Below are positions 20,342 to 28,538 of a stretch of 38,004 bases of DNA, piece after piece. A model generated the notes under the pieces. It was not told the origin of the DNA. It was given only the letters and a program-made list of their open reading frames with translations, and searched no databases. Numbering within the stretch: position 1 is the stretch's first letter; every line of letters starts with the position of its first letter. The position numbers and the translations under genes were made by a program. The DNA is from Streptococcaceae bacterium (GTDB lineage Bacteria > Bacillota > Bacilli > Lactobacillales > Streptococcaceae): NCBI GenBank assembly GCA_031269775.1, contig JAISYQ010000010.1:1-38004 (forward strand), in the 5' to 3' direction.

Positions 20342-20977
20342 ATGAATTTTGAAGAGTTTTGGTTGGCGAAAAAACGCTTGATAATTGGCGTAGTAATTAT
20401 TATTAATTTGATGGTTTTGTGTTTGTTACTTTTCTTGCATTTATCACCTCCTAAAAAAGCCGAAGATGTTGATTTTTTGCAATCAACAAATATTTCACTT
20501 GATAAACAAAAGCAAGAAATTTCAAAAACATCTAACTCTGCTTCTTCAGCAATTTATGTGGATGTTAAAGGTGCGGTTAATAAGCCTGGTATGTATTCTT
20601 TGGCAGATGGTAAAAGAGTAAATGATGTTATTAAAATGGCTGGAGGATTAACAGATCAGGCGGATACAAAGCAAGTTAATTACGCGTTAAAACTTGTTGA
20701 TCAAATGATAGTTTATATCCCTCAAATTGGCGAAATTGTTGAGAATAATGTTTCAACGATAAGTTCAACTAATCAAAAAGTGAATAAAAAGATTAATTTA
20801 AATACAGCTACTTTAGAAGAGTTGCAAACATTAACTGGAATTGGAGCAAAAAAGGCACAAAAAATTATTAACTATAGAGAAGCAAACGGTTTATTTACTC
20901 AGGTTGATGATTTGCAAAATGTAGATGGCTTTGGCGCAAAAACAGTAGAAAAATTAAAAGAGAGTTTAACGGTGTAA
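20342..20977 (+). CDS. comEA: Competence protein ComEA
   Basis: Membrane-anchored DNA receptor for transformation. ATG 20342 follows GAAAGGAA; the frame is open further upstream from a TTG at 20318, but the AAGGAA site supports 20342. 211 residues: an N-terminal anchor (about 17-40), a Ser/Lys/Gln-rich spacer, a SLBB domain (YVDVKGAVNKPGMYSLADGK, about 78-97) and a C-terminal helix-hairpin-helix pair (NLNTATLEELQTLTGIGAKK, about 154-173, then VDDLQNVDGFGAKTVEKLK). It is the first gene of the comEA-comEB-comEC unit. Confidence 0.95.
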   Translation: MNFEEFWLAKKRLIIGVVIIINLMVLCLLLFLHLSPPKKAEDVDFLQSTNISLDKQKQEISKTSNSASSAIYVDVKGAVNKPGMYSLADGKRVNDVIKMAGGLTDQADTKQVNYALKLVDQMIVYIPQIGEIVENNVSTISSTNQKVNKKINLNTATLEELQTLTGIGAKKAQKIINYREANGLFTQVDDLQNVDGFGAKTVEKLKESLTV

Positions 20978-20999
20978 GAGCATAAAAGTAGGTGAAAGA

Positions 21000-21503
21000 A
21001 TGACTTATGAACGAATTCCTTGGAATCAATATTTTATGGGCCAAAGTGTTTTATTGTCGTTAAGAAGTACTTGCAAGCGTTTAGAAGTAGGTGCAGTAAT
21101 TGTACGGGAAAATCGTGTGATTGCAGGAGGGTATAATGGCTCTATAAGTAGGGATACGCATTGTTTTGATGATGGATGCTATGTAGTAGATGGGCATTGT
21201 GTGCGAACAATTCATGCGGAGATGAACGCTATTTTGCAGTGTGCAAAATTTGGAATTTCTACAAAAGGCGCAGAAATTTATATCACTCATTTTCCTTGTT
21301 TAGCTTGTACTAAGATGATTTTGCAAGCAGGGATCGAAAAAATTTATTATCTAGAAGATTATCACAATAATGAGTATGCATTAAAATTAATTTCTGATAT
21401 TAAGGTTGCCTTAGAGAAGGTAAATTTGTTGCGAAAATATTTTGATAAGCTAACCTTTGGTAAAAATGATGAATCTTTTCTTTTTGAAGCAAATGAAGAA
21501 TAA
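21000..21503 (+). CDS. comEB: dCMP deaminase family protein ComEB
   Basis: 167-residue zinc deaminase. Zinc and catalytic residues are in HAEMNA (His72, Glu74) and PCLACTK (Cys100, Cys103). The enzyme family converts dCMP to dUMP for thymidylate synthesis; the gene sits in the comE operon but is not needed for DNA uptake in Bacillus. AGGTGAAAG lies 4-12 bases before the ATG. It overlaps comEC. Confidence 0.94.
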   Translation: MTYERIPWNQYFMGQSVLLSLRSTCKRLEVGAVIVRENRVIAGGYNGSISRDTHCFDDGCYVVDGHCVRTIHAEMNAILQCAKFGISTKGAEIYITHFPCLACTKMILQAGIEKIYYLEDYHNNEYALKLISDIKVALEKVNLLRKYFDKLTFGKNDESFLFEANEE

Positions 21504-23763
21504 ATTTTTTCATTTTTTACAAAATACACCATTAATTTTACTTAGTTTAGTGATTCTCTCGCTTAGTTTGTTATCTTATAATTTTGGTTTTGCAAGTGTC
21601 TTTTTTGCCATTTTTACTGTAATTCGTATTGGCATAAGTAAAGAAAAGTCTTTGATTTTTCTTGCTATTGTTTGTGCACTTTTTATTGGCTTTTTGATTT
21701 CTCGTGAATCTTTTTATTATCATCGCACTCAAAGAATGGTAGGCAGTGCTAACGGAGAAGTTTTTGTTCAACTGGATACTTTGAAGATATCAAATTATCA
21801 AGTATCTTTTGTTGGTAAGTTTAATAAACAGATAAAAGTGATGTGCTTTCTGCCATTAAAGAGTAAAAAAGAGCAGCAAAAATGGCAACAAATTGACCAG
21901 CCAATTACGCTAGCTATTAAAGGAGAATTGCAAATTCCTGAAGGGCAGCGCAATTTAAATGGTTTTGATTACCAAAAATATCTGCGTGGGAAAAAAGTAG
22001 CATTGGTTTGTTCTGTTGATTGTTACACTTTCAAAAAAGATCATTCATCTTCTGTTTTTGACCAGTTATCTTACCTTCGTTTTTGCGCTGTAAGTAGAAT
22101 AAAAAAAATTTTTCCCAAGCCACTTTGTTATTATTTAGAAGGTTTGTTGTTTTCATATTCAGATCAAGAATTTTCGGATGTTTTAGCAAGATTTCAGCGT
22201 TTAGGGATTATTCATTTTTTCTGCTTAAGTGGATTTCATGTTCTGTTTTTTTTAAGAGTCTTTCGTTATCTTTTGTTAAGGTGTGGTGTTAGTCTTGAAA
22301 CAACTTTAATCTTGCAGCTTTTAGCTAGTTTCTTCTATGCAGGAATGGCTGCCTTTTCGCTTAGCCTTCTTAGAGGATTATTTCAAAAGAATGCGGAGTA
22401 CTTTTCAAAGCGTTTTAACTTAGGCTTAAATAAACAGGATTGTTTTTTTCTTAGTTTATTGTTAGGCATGTGTATTAATCCTTATTTATTGGTGACAATA
22501 GGAGGTCAACTCTCTTATGGTTTTGGTTTTGCTCTTCTTTTTTGGCAAGTCTTAACTGCTAAAATTTCTTCAAAAGTAATACAAAGTATTGCTTTTTCTA
22601 CAGGAGTATCGATAACGGTACTTCCGCTTTTATGGTGGCATTTTTTTGCATGGAGCCCGCTTTCTTTAATTTTAACTTGCCTTTTAGGGTGGATCTTTGA
22701 GCACTTTTTGTATGCTTTTTTTGTTTTTATTTTTTGTTTTCCTTTTTCATTGTTGGTAGATTTGTTAAATTCTTTGATTCAATTTTTAAATAAGTTTTTA
22801 GAAATAGTTGAAAACCTTTTTTCGTTTAATTGGTGTGTGGGTAAACCGTCATTATTTTTATTGATTTTTATGTGGATTTTAATATTCTTAGGGATTCATT
22901 TTCTTGAGATTAAAAGAAAGGGGCCATTTTTTGGATTCTGTTTATCTTTGTTACTTTTTTCTTTCTTACTTACTCATCCTTTTTATGGCTTAGTGATGAT
23001 GGTTGACGTAGGGCAAGGAGATAGTTTGTTGATTCAAGAGCCATTTAATAAAAAGGTAACTTTAATTGATACAGGCGGGCGAGTAAGTTTTAACAAAAAC
23101 AGCAATCAGATGACAAACGCTGAAAAGACACTAATCCCTGTTTTAAAGAGTCTAGGAATTCGAGTGCTTGATTCGCTTTTTTTAACTCATGCGGATGCGG
23201 ATCATTGTGGAGATGTTGATGTTTTGGCAAAAAAAATAAAAATTAGAACGATTTATTTTCCAAAAGGGGCTGAAAAGCGAAAAGCTCTTCGAGAAAAGTT
23301 ACTTGTTATTGCGCAAAAGGGAACAAAAATTAAGCCTGTTCTTGCGCTGCAAAAGATTGATTCATTTTATTTGTTGTCCCCAACGAAAATTGCCAGTGGT
23401 GAAAATAATGATTCGCTTGTGTTATATCGCAATATTGGTGGAAAAAGATTTTTATTTACAGGAGATTTAGAAAGAGAAGGTGAAGAAGAATTAGTGAAAA
23501 ATTATCCTCATCTTCGTGCAGATATTTTAAAGGTGGGACATCACGGAAGTGATACGTCAACTTCTAAAGAATTATTAGCTTGTTTAAGGCCAAGTATTGC
23601 CTGGATTTCAGTAGGTAAGAAAAATCGTTTTTCTCATCCAAGTAAGCAAACACTTAAATATTTAAAGCAGCAAAAAGTTTATCGTACGGATAATGATGGA
23701 GCTTGTTATTATCAGTGGAGTATTTTTAAAGGATTATTTAATCAATGTAAAACAGTTAAGTAA
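21493..23763 (+). CDS. comEC: DNA internalisation channel ComEC
   Basis: Polytopic membrane protein that moves single-stranded DNA across the membrane. ATG 21493 (MKNKFFHFLQN) overlaps the comEB stop by 11 bases; an in-frame TTG at 21457 is less likely. About 756 residues. N-terminal membrane segments (about 10-60) and an extracytoplasmic OB-like part (about 80-190) precede the Competence domain with many hydrophobic segments (about 210-500; GIIHFFCLSGFHVLFFL). The C-terminal metallo-beta-lactamase domain shows DVGQGDS, THADADH, FTGDL and GHHGSDTS. The full set of domains argues that the uptake channel is intact. Confidence 0.95.
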   Translation: MKNKFFHFLQNTPLILLSLVILSLSLLSYNFGFASVFFAIFTVIRIGISKEKSLIFLAIVCALFIGFLISRESFYYHRTQRMVGSANGEVFVQLDTLKISNYQVSFVGKFNKQIKVMCFLPLKSKKEQQKWQQIDQPITLAIKGELQIPEGQRNLNGFDYQKYLRGKKVALVCSVDCYTFKKDHSSSVFDQLSYLRFCAVSRIKKIFPKPLCYYLEGLLFSYSDQEFSDVLARFQRLGIIHFFCLSGFHVLFFLRVFRYLLLRCGVSLETTLILQLLASFFYAGMAAFSLSLLRGLFQKNAEYFSKRFNLGLNKQDCFFLSLLLGMCINPYLLVTIGGQLSYGFGFALLFWQVLTAKISSKVIQSIAFSTGVSITVLPLLWWHFFAWSPLSLILTCLLGWIFEHFLYAFFVFIFCFPFSLLVDLLNSLIQFLNKFLEIVENLFSFNWCVGKPSLFLLIFMWILIFLGIHFLEIKRKGPFFGFCLSLLLFSFLLTHPFYGLVMMVDVGQGDSLLIQEPFNKKVTLIDTGGRVSFNKNSNQMTNAEKTLIPVLKSLGIRVLDSLFLTHADADHCGDVDVLAKKIKIRTIYFPKGAEKRKALREKLLVIAQKGTKIKPVLALQKIDSFYLLSPTKIASGENNDSLVLYRNIGGKRFLFTGDLEREGEEELVKNYPHLRADILKVGHHGSDTSTSKELLACLRPSIAWISVGKKNRFSHPSKQTLKYLKQQKVYRTDNDGACYYQWSIFKGLFNQCKTVK

Positions 23764-23775
23764 GGAGAGAATATT

Positions 23776-24813
23776 ATGGATATTGATCAACAGATTAAGA
23801 AAATAAAAAAAGGGTCAATTGCTCCTATTTATGTAGCTGTAGGCTCAGAATTTTATTTAAAAGAAAAAATAAAGCAAGCTTTAAAAGAAGCTGCTTTTTC
23901 TGGTAAAGAAGAGATGAATTTTATTACTTTAGATGCAGAGGAGATTGCTTTTTCTAAAATTATGGAAGAAGCAGAAACTTTGCCATTTTTTGGTAGTAAA
24001 CGTCTAATTTTTGTAGAAAATGCTTGGTTTTTAACAAGTAAAAAGGTTGCAAAAGTTGAATTTGCTCAAGAAGTGTTGATCGATTATATAAATCAGCCAC
24101 TAATGTCAACTATTTTGGTGTTTTTAACACCTAATAACTTGGATGGTAAGAAAAAGATTGTAAAACTTTTAAAAAAACAAGCGGTAATTATCAATATTAA
24201 CCCAAAAGGTGAACGAGATCTTCGTTTTTATTTAGAAACTAAGTTAAAGCAAAATCATTTTCAAATTCATCGCGATGCTTTAGATTTATTGGTTTTATTA
24301 AATGACCAGAATGATAAGACTTTTGATTTATCTAAAGCGTTATCTGATCTTTCGATGTTAATACTATATAAAAGTGAGGAAAAGTTTATTGCTAAGCAAG
24401 ATGTAGAGGCAGTGGTTTTGAAAAGTTTAGAATATAACATTTTTGATTTAAGTAAATATATTTTAAAAGGGCATGTTAAAGCAGCTTTGCAGCTTTTTTC
24501 GGAAATTTTATTGCAAGGTGAAGAAGTTATTATGGTAAATGCAATCTTACTTTCTCAAATCCGTTTATTTTTACAAGTAAAAATATTATCTAAACAAGGA
24601 TGCAGGCTAGAAGAGATGAGTTCAATATTAAATGTCAATTCTTATCGCGTGAAATTAGCTTTTGATCAAACTAGGAAGTTTTCCCTATCCTTATTGATAA
24701 AGATCTTTGATGAATTGATCGAAAATGATTACAAAATGAAAATAGGAACAATAGAAAAAGAATTGCTCTTCCAGTTGTCCTTATTAAAAATTACGGAAAA
24801 ATTATCTGTGTAA
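23776..24813 (+). CDS. holA: DNA polymerase III subunit delta
   Basis: 345-residue clamp-loader subunit that opens the beta clamp. Typical N-terminal segment PIYVAVGSEFYLKEKIKQAL and the family features ETLPFFGSKRLIFVENAWFL and NPKGERDLRFYL are visible; the C-terminal third is the helical collar domain. It follows comEC by 12 bases with AAGGAGAG, the order known from Bacillus. rpsT, which often follows on the other strand, is not seen; a decayed region begins instead. Confidence 0.93.
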   Translation: MDIDQQIKKIKKGSIAPIYVAVGSEFYLKEKIKQALKEAAFSGKEEMNFITLDAEEIAFSKIMEEAETLPFFGSKRLIFVENAWFLTSKKVAKVEFAQEVLIDYINQPLMSTILVFLTPNNLDGKKKIVKLLKKQAVIININPKGERDLRFYLETKLKQNHFQIHRDALDLLVLLNDQNDKTFDLSKALSDLSMLILYKSEEKFIAKQDVEAVVLKSLEYNIFDLSKYILKGHVKAALQLFSEILLQGEEVIMVNAILLSQIRLFLQVKILSKQGCRLEEMSSILNVNSYRVKLAFDQTRKFSLSLLIKIFDELIENDYKMKIGTIEKELLFQLSLLKITEKLSV

Positions 24814-24911
24814 AGCTGCAACTTTTTTTAAAATTAGTTATTAAATGCTTTATTATTTTCTTTTTTATTTTTTTATTTAAATTAAAGATAGTTTATTTAA
24901 CATTTATAAAA
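24814..24911. other. A+T-rich spacer after holA
   Basis: Extremely T-rich sequence with no ORF. It begins the 2.5-kb degraded patch (to 27341) in which no intact gene is found. Confidence 0.5.
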
Positions 24912-25319
24912 ATGATTGTGGATGTGAAAAATGCACAGTTGAGAAAATCTATAGCAAAAGGGAATGTTCATAATTAAAGGATCGGTTAAACAATGCTAGA
25001 ATTAAATTAACGGAATTGCAATTAAACAAAAGCATGGTAAACGCATTTAATATAGCTGCTTTGAAACTTAAAGATCCAACTGTCCTGTAAACTGATGGAG
25101 ATGCTACAAAAAATAATTAGAAGAATTAAAAAATCAAAAAAGTTATATTGAGGCGTTAGAAAAAAATATTGAATCTCTAAATCAAGCACTAAGAAAGAAA
25201 GATAAAGATGAATATAAGGCTAAAAAAAGAATGAATCGAAAGACTTTAATAATTTGAAAAGAAAACTAGCTGGCATTGAGAGTCAAATAAGGGACATTAC
25301 AGGTAGGAGCGAATTTTAG
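24912..25319 (+). pseudogene. Degraded coiled-coil protein gene
   Basis: Fragments in shifting frames: MIVDVKNAQLRKSIAKGNVH, then KDRLNNARIKLTELQLNKS and MVNAFNIAALKLKDPTVL followed by TAA, then ELKNQKSYIEALEKNIESLN plus QALRKKDKDEYKAKK, then NNLKRKLAGIESQIRDIT and TAG at 25317. The Leu/Lys/Glu heptad-like pattern suggests a coiled coil. I do not recognise the family. At least three frameshifts or stops. It was probably an accessory gene, perhaps phage- or island-derived (inference). Confidence 0.5.
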
Positions 25320-25399
25320 ATAAAATTCGAGAAGTCTCTATCTTAATTTGAAAGACGTTTCTTGTTTAAAATTATTTATCATGGCGATATTCACTTATG

Positions 25400-26371
25400 T
25401 TTAATTTGGTAAAGTTAAAGTGTTCCATACGCTTGTGTTTGGTGACGAGCGCAATAAAAGAACGTTAATCCATTTATTAAGCAGTATTGTAGATTTTAAA
25501 ATATCGAATGTCAACACCACCCACAAAACGGAAATGACCCTGAGTTTATCGGTGGGAAAGAGTCACGCCTTGACATACTTGCAACTGATGAAAAAAGGCG
25601 ATTGTCTAACATTAAACCTCCTCGAAAAGTAAATGTATGAGAACTTCGTTTTCTTTTTCTCCGATACATTGTCAAAAAGCCTCAAAATAGCACCACGTAT
25701 CTTTAAGTTTTTTTCCTTGTTTCAGGAAAAAATTGAAACGAATTCTCTTTATAACCTAATTTCCGAGAAGGTCTATTGAACTATAAAAGCAAAATGACGT
25801 TCATATGAGGGAAAGATCGCTATTTTACTGGTTGGAGGTATTTTACAAACAGCTTGAAAAAGGAGCATCGTACGATTTTTTGCGAAAAACGATCTGCATT
25901 AATTTATTAGAATTTAAATTAATAAATGATGAGCAATTTTGGCATATATATCATATGTGAGAAAAACAAACTCATGAACTTCTAACTGATTATGGAAAAA
26001 ATCCACTTTCTTGAGTTGCCTAAAATGAAAAAATTTAACAAGAAAAGTCCCATTACTTGCTGGTTAGAGTATCTTAAAAACCCACATTCAAAAACAGTTG
26101 AAAAAATAGGAGAGTTTGAACCAATTATCAAGGAGGCGGTGAAATGTTTGATGTAATCACTTCAGATAAGCAAATTCAAGAGCTTTTACGAATGAAAGAA
26201 AAAGGAGAGCGAGATTTCAATTCGGCAATGAAAAACTCAGAAATAAGAGGAATAGAAAAAGGGCTTAAAAAAACAGCACTATCCATGCTTACAGACGTCA
26301 TGCCAATATCAACCATTAATAAAGACACAGGTCTTTCGATTTCCAAGATCAAATCATTAAAATTAGATTAA
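25400..26371 (+). pseudogene. Degraded Rpn/PD-(D/E)XK family nuclease-transposase gene
   Basis: The 5' part (TLVFGDERNKRTLIHLLSS) matches the intact gene at 37744 closely in both DNA and protein. A one-base deletion near 25545 shifts the frame through the catalytic region (the DNA still spells GKESRLDILATDEKRR in another frame). A mobile element at 25614-25774 interrupts it just at the NIE of the ExQ motif. Downstream frames read KQNDVHMRERSLFYW, LEVFYKQLEKGASYDFLRKT, several stops, and finally the long open 3' end (26144-26371) encoding FDVITSDKQIQELLRMKEKG and the helix-turn-helix-like tail ISTINKDTGLSISKIKSL. Such proteins (PDDEXK_2) are recombination-promoting nucleases. This copy is dead. 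Confidence 0.82.
25614..25774 (-). mobile_element. MITE-like element, short form, copy 3 (inside Rpn pseudogene, reverse)
   Basis: 161 bp, opposite orientation to copies 1 and 2, flanked by ATT on both sides (25611-25613, 25775-25777). Compared with the intact relative at 37744 (TAACATTGAATTAC), the insertion lies exactly after TAACATT, which independently supports both the boundaries and the 3-bp target duplication. Confidence 0.85.
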
Positions 26372-26596
26372 ATATTATATCTATTTGGATAAAAGATGAA
26401 GGTATGGCATGGTGATGTTAGAGCCTGTTAACAATTTTACAGCGTCAAAGACCCTGCCCCTTAAGCTTACATTCAAGCAAAGTTCATATAATGATAGCAA
26501 CCTGATAGGTTTTTTGAAAATTTCTAACAAAGTGGAAGTATTGTTAAAATCATTCATTACTGGAAAATTATAAACAAATTTTAGGGAGGAAATAAT
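26372..26596. other. Non-coding stretch before the thioesterase remnant
   Basis: No convincing ORF. It contains GAGCCTGTTAACAA near 26423, related to the GTTAACAGGC repeat elsewhere, and a preserved ribosome binding site AGGGAGGAA at 26583-26591 facing the next pseudogene. Confidence 0.4.
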
Positions 26597-26951
26597 AGGT
26601 AGCATTAAATTTTTCTGCACATTATACTATTCCCTATTATGATTATGATGTGGATCTTACTAAAAAATAACGTTATCAGCTTTAGTTCGTGTTGCGATCA
26701 AATTAGGTGAGGATCAAGGGCGTCTTTAGGGCAGAGTGGAGATTATGTAAAAACTTTAGGTGTTTTTTGGATTATTATGCAATATGAAATTAAAGCTACA
26801 CGTCTAGCTGTAATAGATAAAAAAGTTAAGATTACAATTAAGGTAAGCTCTTATTAATAAATATTTTTGTTATCGAAATTTTTGATATCATGATCGAAAT
26901 GGTAATGAATTAATTCATATTCATGCAGATGCAAAAGTTGTTTGGATTTAA
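26597..26951 (+). pseudogene. Acyl-ACP thioesterase remnant
   Basis: Pieces read VALNFSAHYTIPYYDYDVDL, LVRVAIKLGEDQGRL, QSGDYVKTLGVFWIIMQYEI, KATRLAVIDKKVKITIK, then FDIHDRNGNELIHIHADAKV and VWI. Their order and spacing match the hot-dog-fold bacterial acyl-ACP thioesterases (FatA-like), which release fatty acids from ACP. It stops short: the start codon is lost (TAG where ATG is expected, though AGGGAGG remains), TAA follows VDLTKK, there are several frameshifts, and only the first hot-dog domain (about 115 codons of the usual 240 or so) is left. Confidence 0.72.
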
Positions 26952-27050
26952 TTATTTATAGGCACCTCATCGTAAAATTTCACTGCCCTTTTTAAATTTT
27001 ATCTTTGTTAAAAGTAAAAATTTTTGTTATTTTTAAGTTAATAAAATAAT

Positions 27051-27119
27051 AGGCTTTCTCAAAAAACTAGGGTATAAAGAGAATTCGTTTCAATTACGCC
27101 TTAATTTTGGAACAAGTCT
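27051..27119. mobile_element. Minimal 69-bp derivative of the MITE-like family
   Basis: Starts AGGCTTTCTCAAAAAACTAG and ends TTTGGAACAAGTCT, flanked by AAT on both sides (27048-27050, 27120-27122). Its left half is the usual left terminus (AACTAGGGTATAAAGAGAATTC), and the right half is a diverged terminus (TTACGCCTTAATTTTGGAAC). It consists of little more than the two inverted repeats and abuts copy 4. Confidence 0.6.
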
Positions 27120-27122
27120 AAT

Positions 27123-27341
27123 AGACCTCCTCGAAAAGTAGATTTATGAGAACTTTGTTTTCTTTTTCCCTGACGGCGACAGAAAATTCACTTTCGTTCA
27201 TTTTCTTTTATCTATCATCTAGAAGCCGTGCCTCTAGCGTCAAAAAGTTTCAAAATAGCACCATGTATTTTTAAGTTTTTTCCTTGTCTCAGGAAAAAAT
27301 TGAAACGAATTCTCTTTATAACCTAATTTCAGAGGAGCTCT
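27123..27341 (-). mobile_element. MITE-like element, long form, copy 4 (reverse)
   Basis: 219 bp, 5' AGACCTCCTCG, 3' AGAGGAGCTCT. Flanks are AAT (left) and ATT (right), so no clean duplication; insertion next to the 69-bp element probably blurred it. It ends 5 bases before the ATG at 27347; GAGGAG of its terminus lies 9 bases upstream of that ATG. Confidence 0.82.
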
Positions 27342-27346
27342 ATTGA

Positions 27347-27649
27347 ATGATGGAAGAAGGCTTTGATATGATGGATAATGGAAAAATTAATGGTAAGGCA
27401 ATAACAAAGGAGCAATTAGTAGCCCTTGGCTATAAAAAATATTATGGGAAAGAGATGGATATTTACTATTCCAAGGATGTTTGTCAACATGTCGGAAATT
27501 GTGTTCGTGGTAATCCTAAAGTATTTGAAGTAGGACGCAGGCCGTGGGTTATTGCAAATAATGGTGAAGTAGATAAAAATATTCGTGTTATTAATACTTG
27601 TCCAGCAGGAGCTTTAAAATACGTCCTTCATAAGGAAGTGAATGCTTAA
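27347..27649 (+). CDS. yjdI: Mono-cluster 4Fe-4S mini-ferredoxin, YjdI-like
   Basis: 100 residues, Fer4_19-like. Family features: ITKEQLVALGYKKYYGKEMD, then the cysteine box CQHVGNCVRGNPKVFEVG and PWVIANN, then NTCPAGALKY. Three conserved cysteines lie in these boxes. Its function is unknown beyond probable electron transfer; it is found beside a small GNAT in E. coli and others (yjdI-yjdJ), as here. Two starts are possible: ATG 27347, served by the GAGGAG of the adjoining mobile element, or ATG 27368/27371, served by its own GAAGAAGG. The stop TAA shares its A with the next ATG. Confidence 0.85.
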   Translation: MMEEGFDMMDNGKINGKAITKEQLVALGYKKYYGKEMDIYYSKDVCQHVGNCVRGNPKVFEVGRRPWVIANNGEVDKNIRVINTCPAGALKYVLHKEVNA

Positions 27650-27918
27650 TGAATATTCGTGAAGAAGATAGACGTTTGGTGTTATATAATGATAATAATC
27701 CTTTTATTGGTGAAATTACCTGGCTTCAAACAGAAAATATTTTAATTGTTGATCATACTTTTGTAGAGCCTGAGTTTGGTGGACAAGGATATGCTAGGCA
27801 ATTAGTAAATGCTTTGGTTAAAAAAGCGCAAAATGAAAATTTAAAGTTATTGCCCGTTTGTTCTTATGCTAAAAGAGTTTTAATAGAACCAGAATATGCA
27901 AATTTGTTAAAACAGTAG
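27649..27918 (+). CDS. yjdJ: Small GNAT-family N-acetyltransferase, YjdJ-like
   Basis: 89 residues, one minimal acetyl-CoA-binding GNAT fold. The acetyl-CoA loop is visible in VEPEFGGQGYARQLVNALV (about residues 41-59; Q/R-x-x-G-x-G/A type), and LLPVCSYAKRVL is the conserved end motif of this family. The substrate is unknown. It is translationally coupled to the preceding mini-ferredoxin (stop and start overlap by one base), which supports joint function. Confidence 0.88.
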   Translation: MNIREEDRRLVLYNDNNPFIGEITWLQTENILIVDHTFVEPEFGGQGYARQLVNALVKKAQNENLKLLPVCSYAKRVLIEPEYANLLKQ

Positions 27919-27939
27919 TGAAAATTGGAGGAGATATTT

Positions 27940-28176
27940 ATGTCTGATTTTTTAATTGTGGTCGAAGTTATTTTGTCAATTTTAATTATTATTACAATCA
28001 TGATGCAGCCGTCTAAACAAAATTCAGCAGCAAGTGCATTTACAGGTGGCGCTGATCAATTATTTGGTAAGCAAAAAGCTCGTGGTTTTGAAGCAATTAT
28101 GCAACGGGCAACAGCTATTATGGGTACATTTTGGCTATTTATTGCGTTTTTATTAGCGTTTTTATCATCAAAATGA
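27940..28176 (+). CDS. secG: Preprotein translocase subunit SecG
   Basis: 78 residues, two membrane segments (about 3-22 and 54-75) with the cytosolic loop MQPSKQNSAASAFTGGADQL-type between them, the standard SecG pattern. It assists SecYEA protein export. ATG 27940 follows TTGGAGGAG (27925-27933), which a longer reading would use as start codon and so is rejected. The downstream rnr-smpB neighbours of Bacillus are not present. Confidence 0.94.
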   Translation: MSDFLIVVEVILSILIIITIMMQPSKQNSAASAFTGGADQLFGKQKARGFEAIMQRATAIMGTFWLFIAFLLAFLSSK

Positions 28177-28227
28177 AACTTGGCTCTTTAGGGCGTGTTA
28201 ACAGGCTTTTAGATGTTTTGTTTTATT
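28177..28227. repeat. Spacer with short GTTAACAGGC repeat
   Basis: Contains TAGGGCGTGTTAACAGGCTTTTAG (28190-28213), 20 of 24 bases the same as the repeat between the pstB genes. A TGTTTTGTTTT stretch follows, so it could also serve as the secG terminator, though the stem is weak. Confidence 0.35.
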
Positions 28228-28448
28228 AGACCTTCTCGGAAACTAATATGTATGAGAATTTTGTTTTCTTTTTCCCTGACGGCGATAGAAAATTCACTTT
28301 CGTTCATTTTCCTTTATCCATCACCTAGAAGCCGTGCCTCTAGCGTCAAAAAGCCTCGAAATAGAAACACGTATCTTTAAGTTTTTTTCCTTGTATCAAG
28401 AAAAAATTGAAATGAATTCTCATTATACCCTAGCTTCATAAGAGGTCT
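28228..28448 (-). mobile_element. MITE-like element, long form, copy 5 (reverse)
   Basis: 221 bp between secG and the muramidase gene, AGACCTTCTCG to AAGAGGTCT, flanked by ATT on both sides (28225-28227, 28449-28451). On the reverse strand it carries CTAGGGTATAATGAGAATTC, a TATAAT hexamer near its right end. Confidence 0.85.
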
Positions 28449-28538
28449 ATTAATTTATAAATTTTACAGCAATTTGATAAATTGCTTTTTTTAATATATA
28501 ATTACTAATAGTATATTTCTTGAAATAAGAGGTTAACA

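Noticed and set aside
2180-28448. The repeated elements as a CRISPR array or as structural RNA genes
   Set aside because: Copies are far apart, in both orientations, inserted in genes and flanked by target duplications; no spacer pattern.
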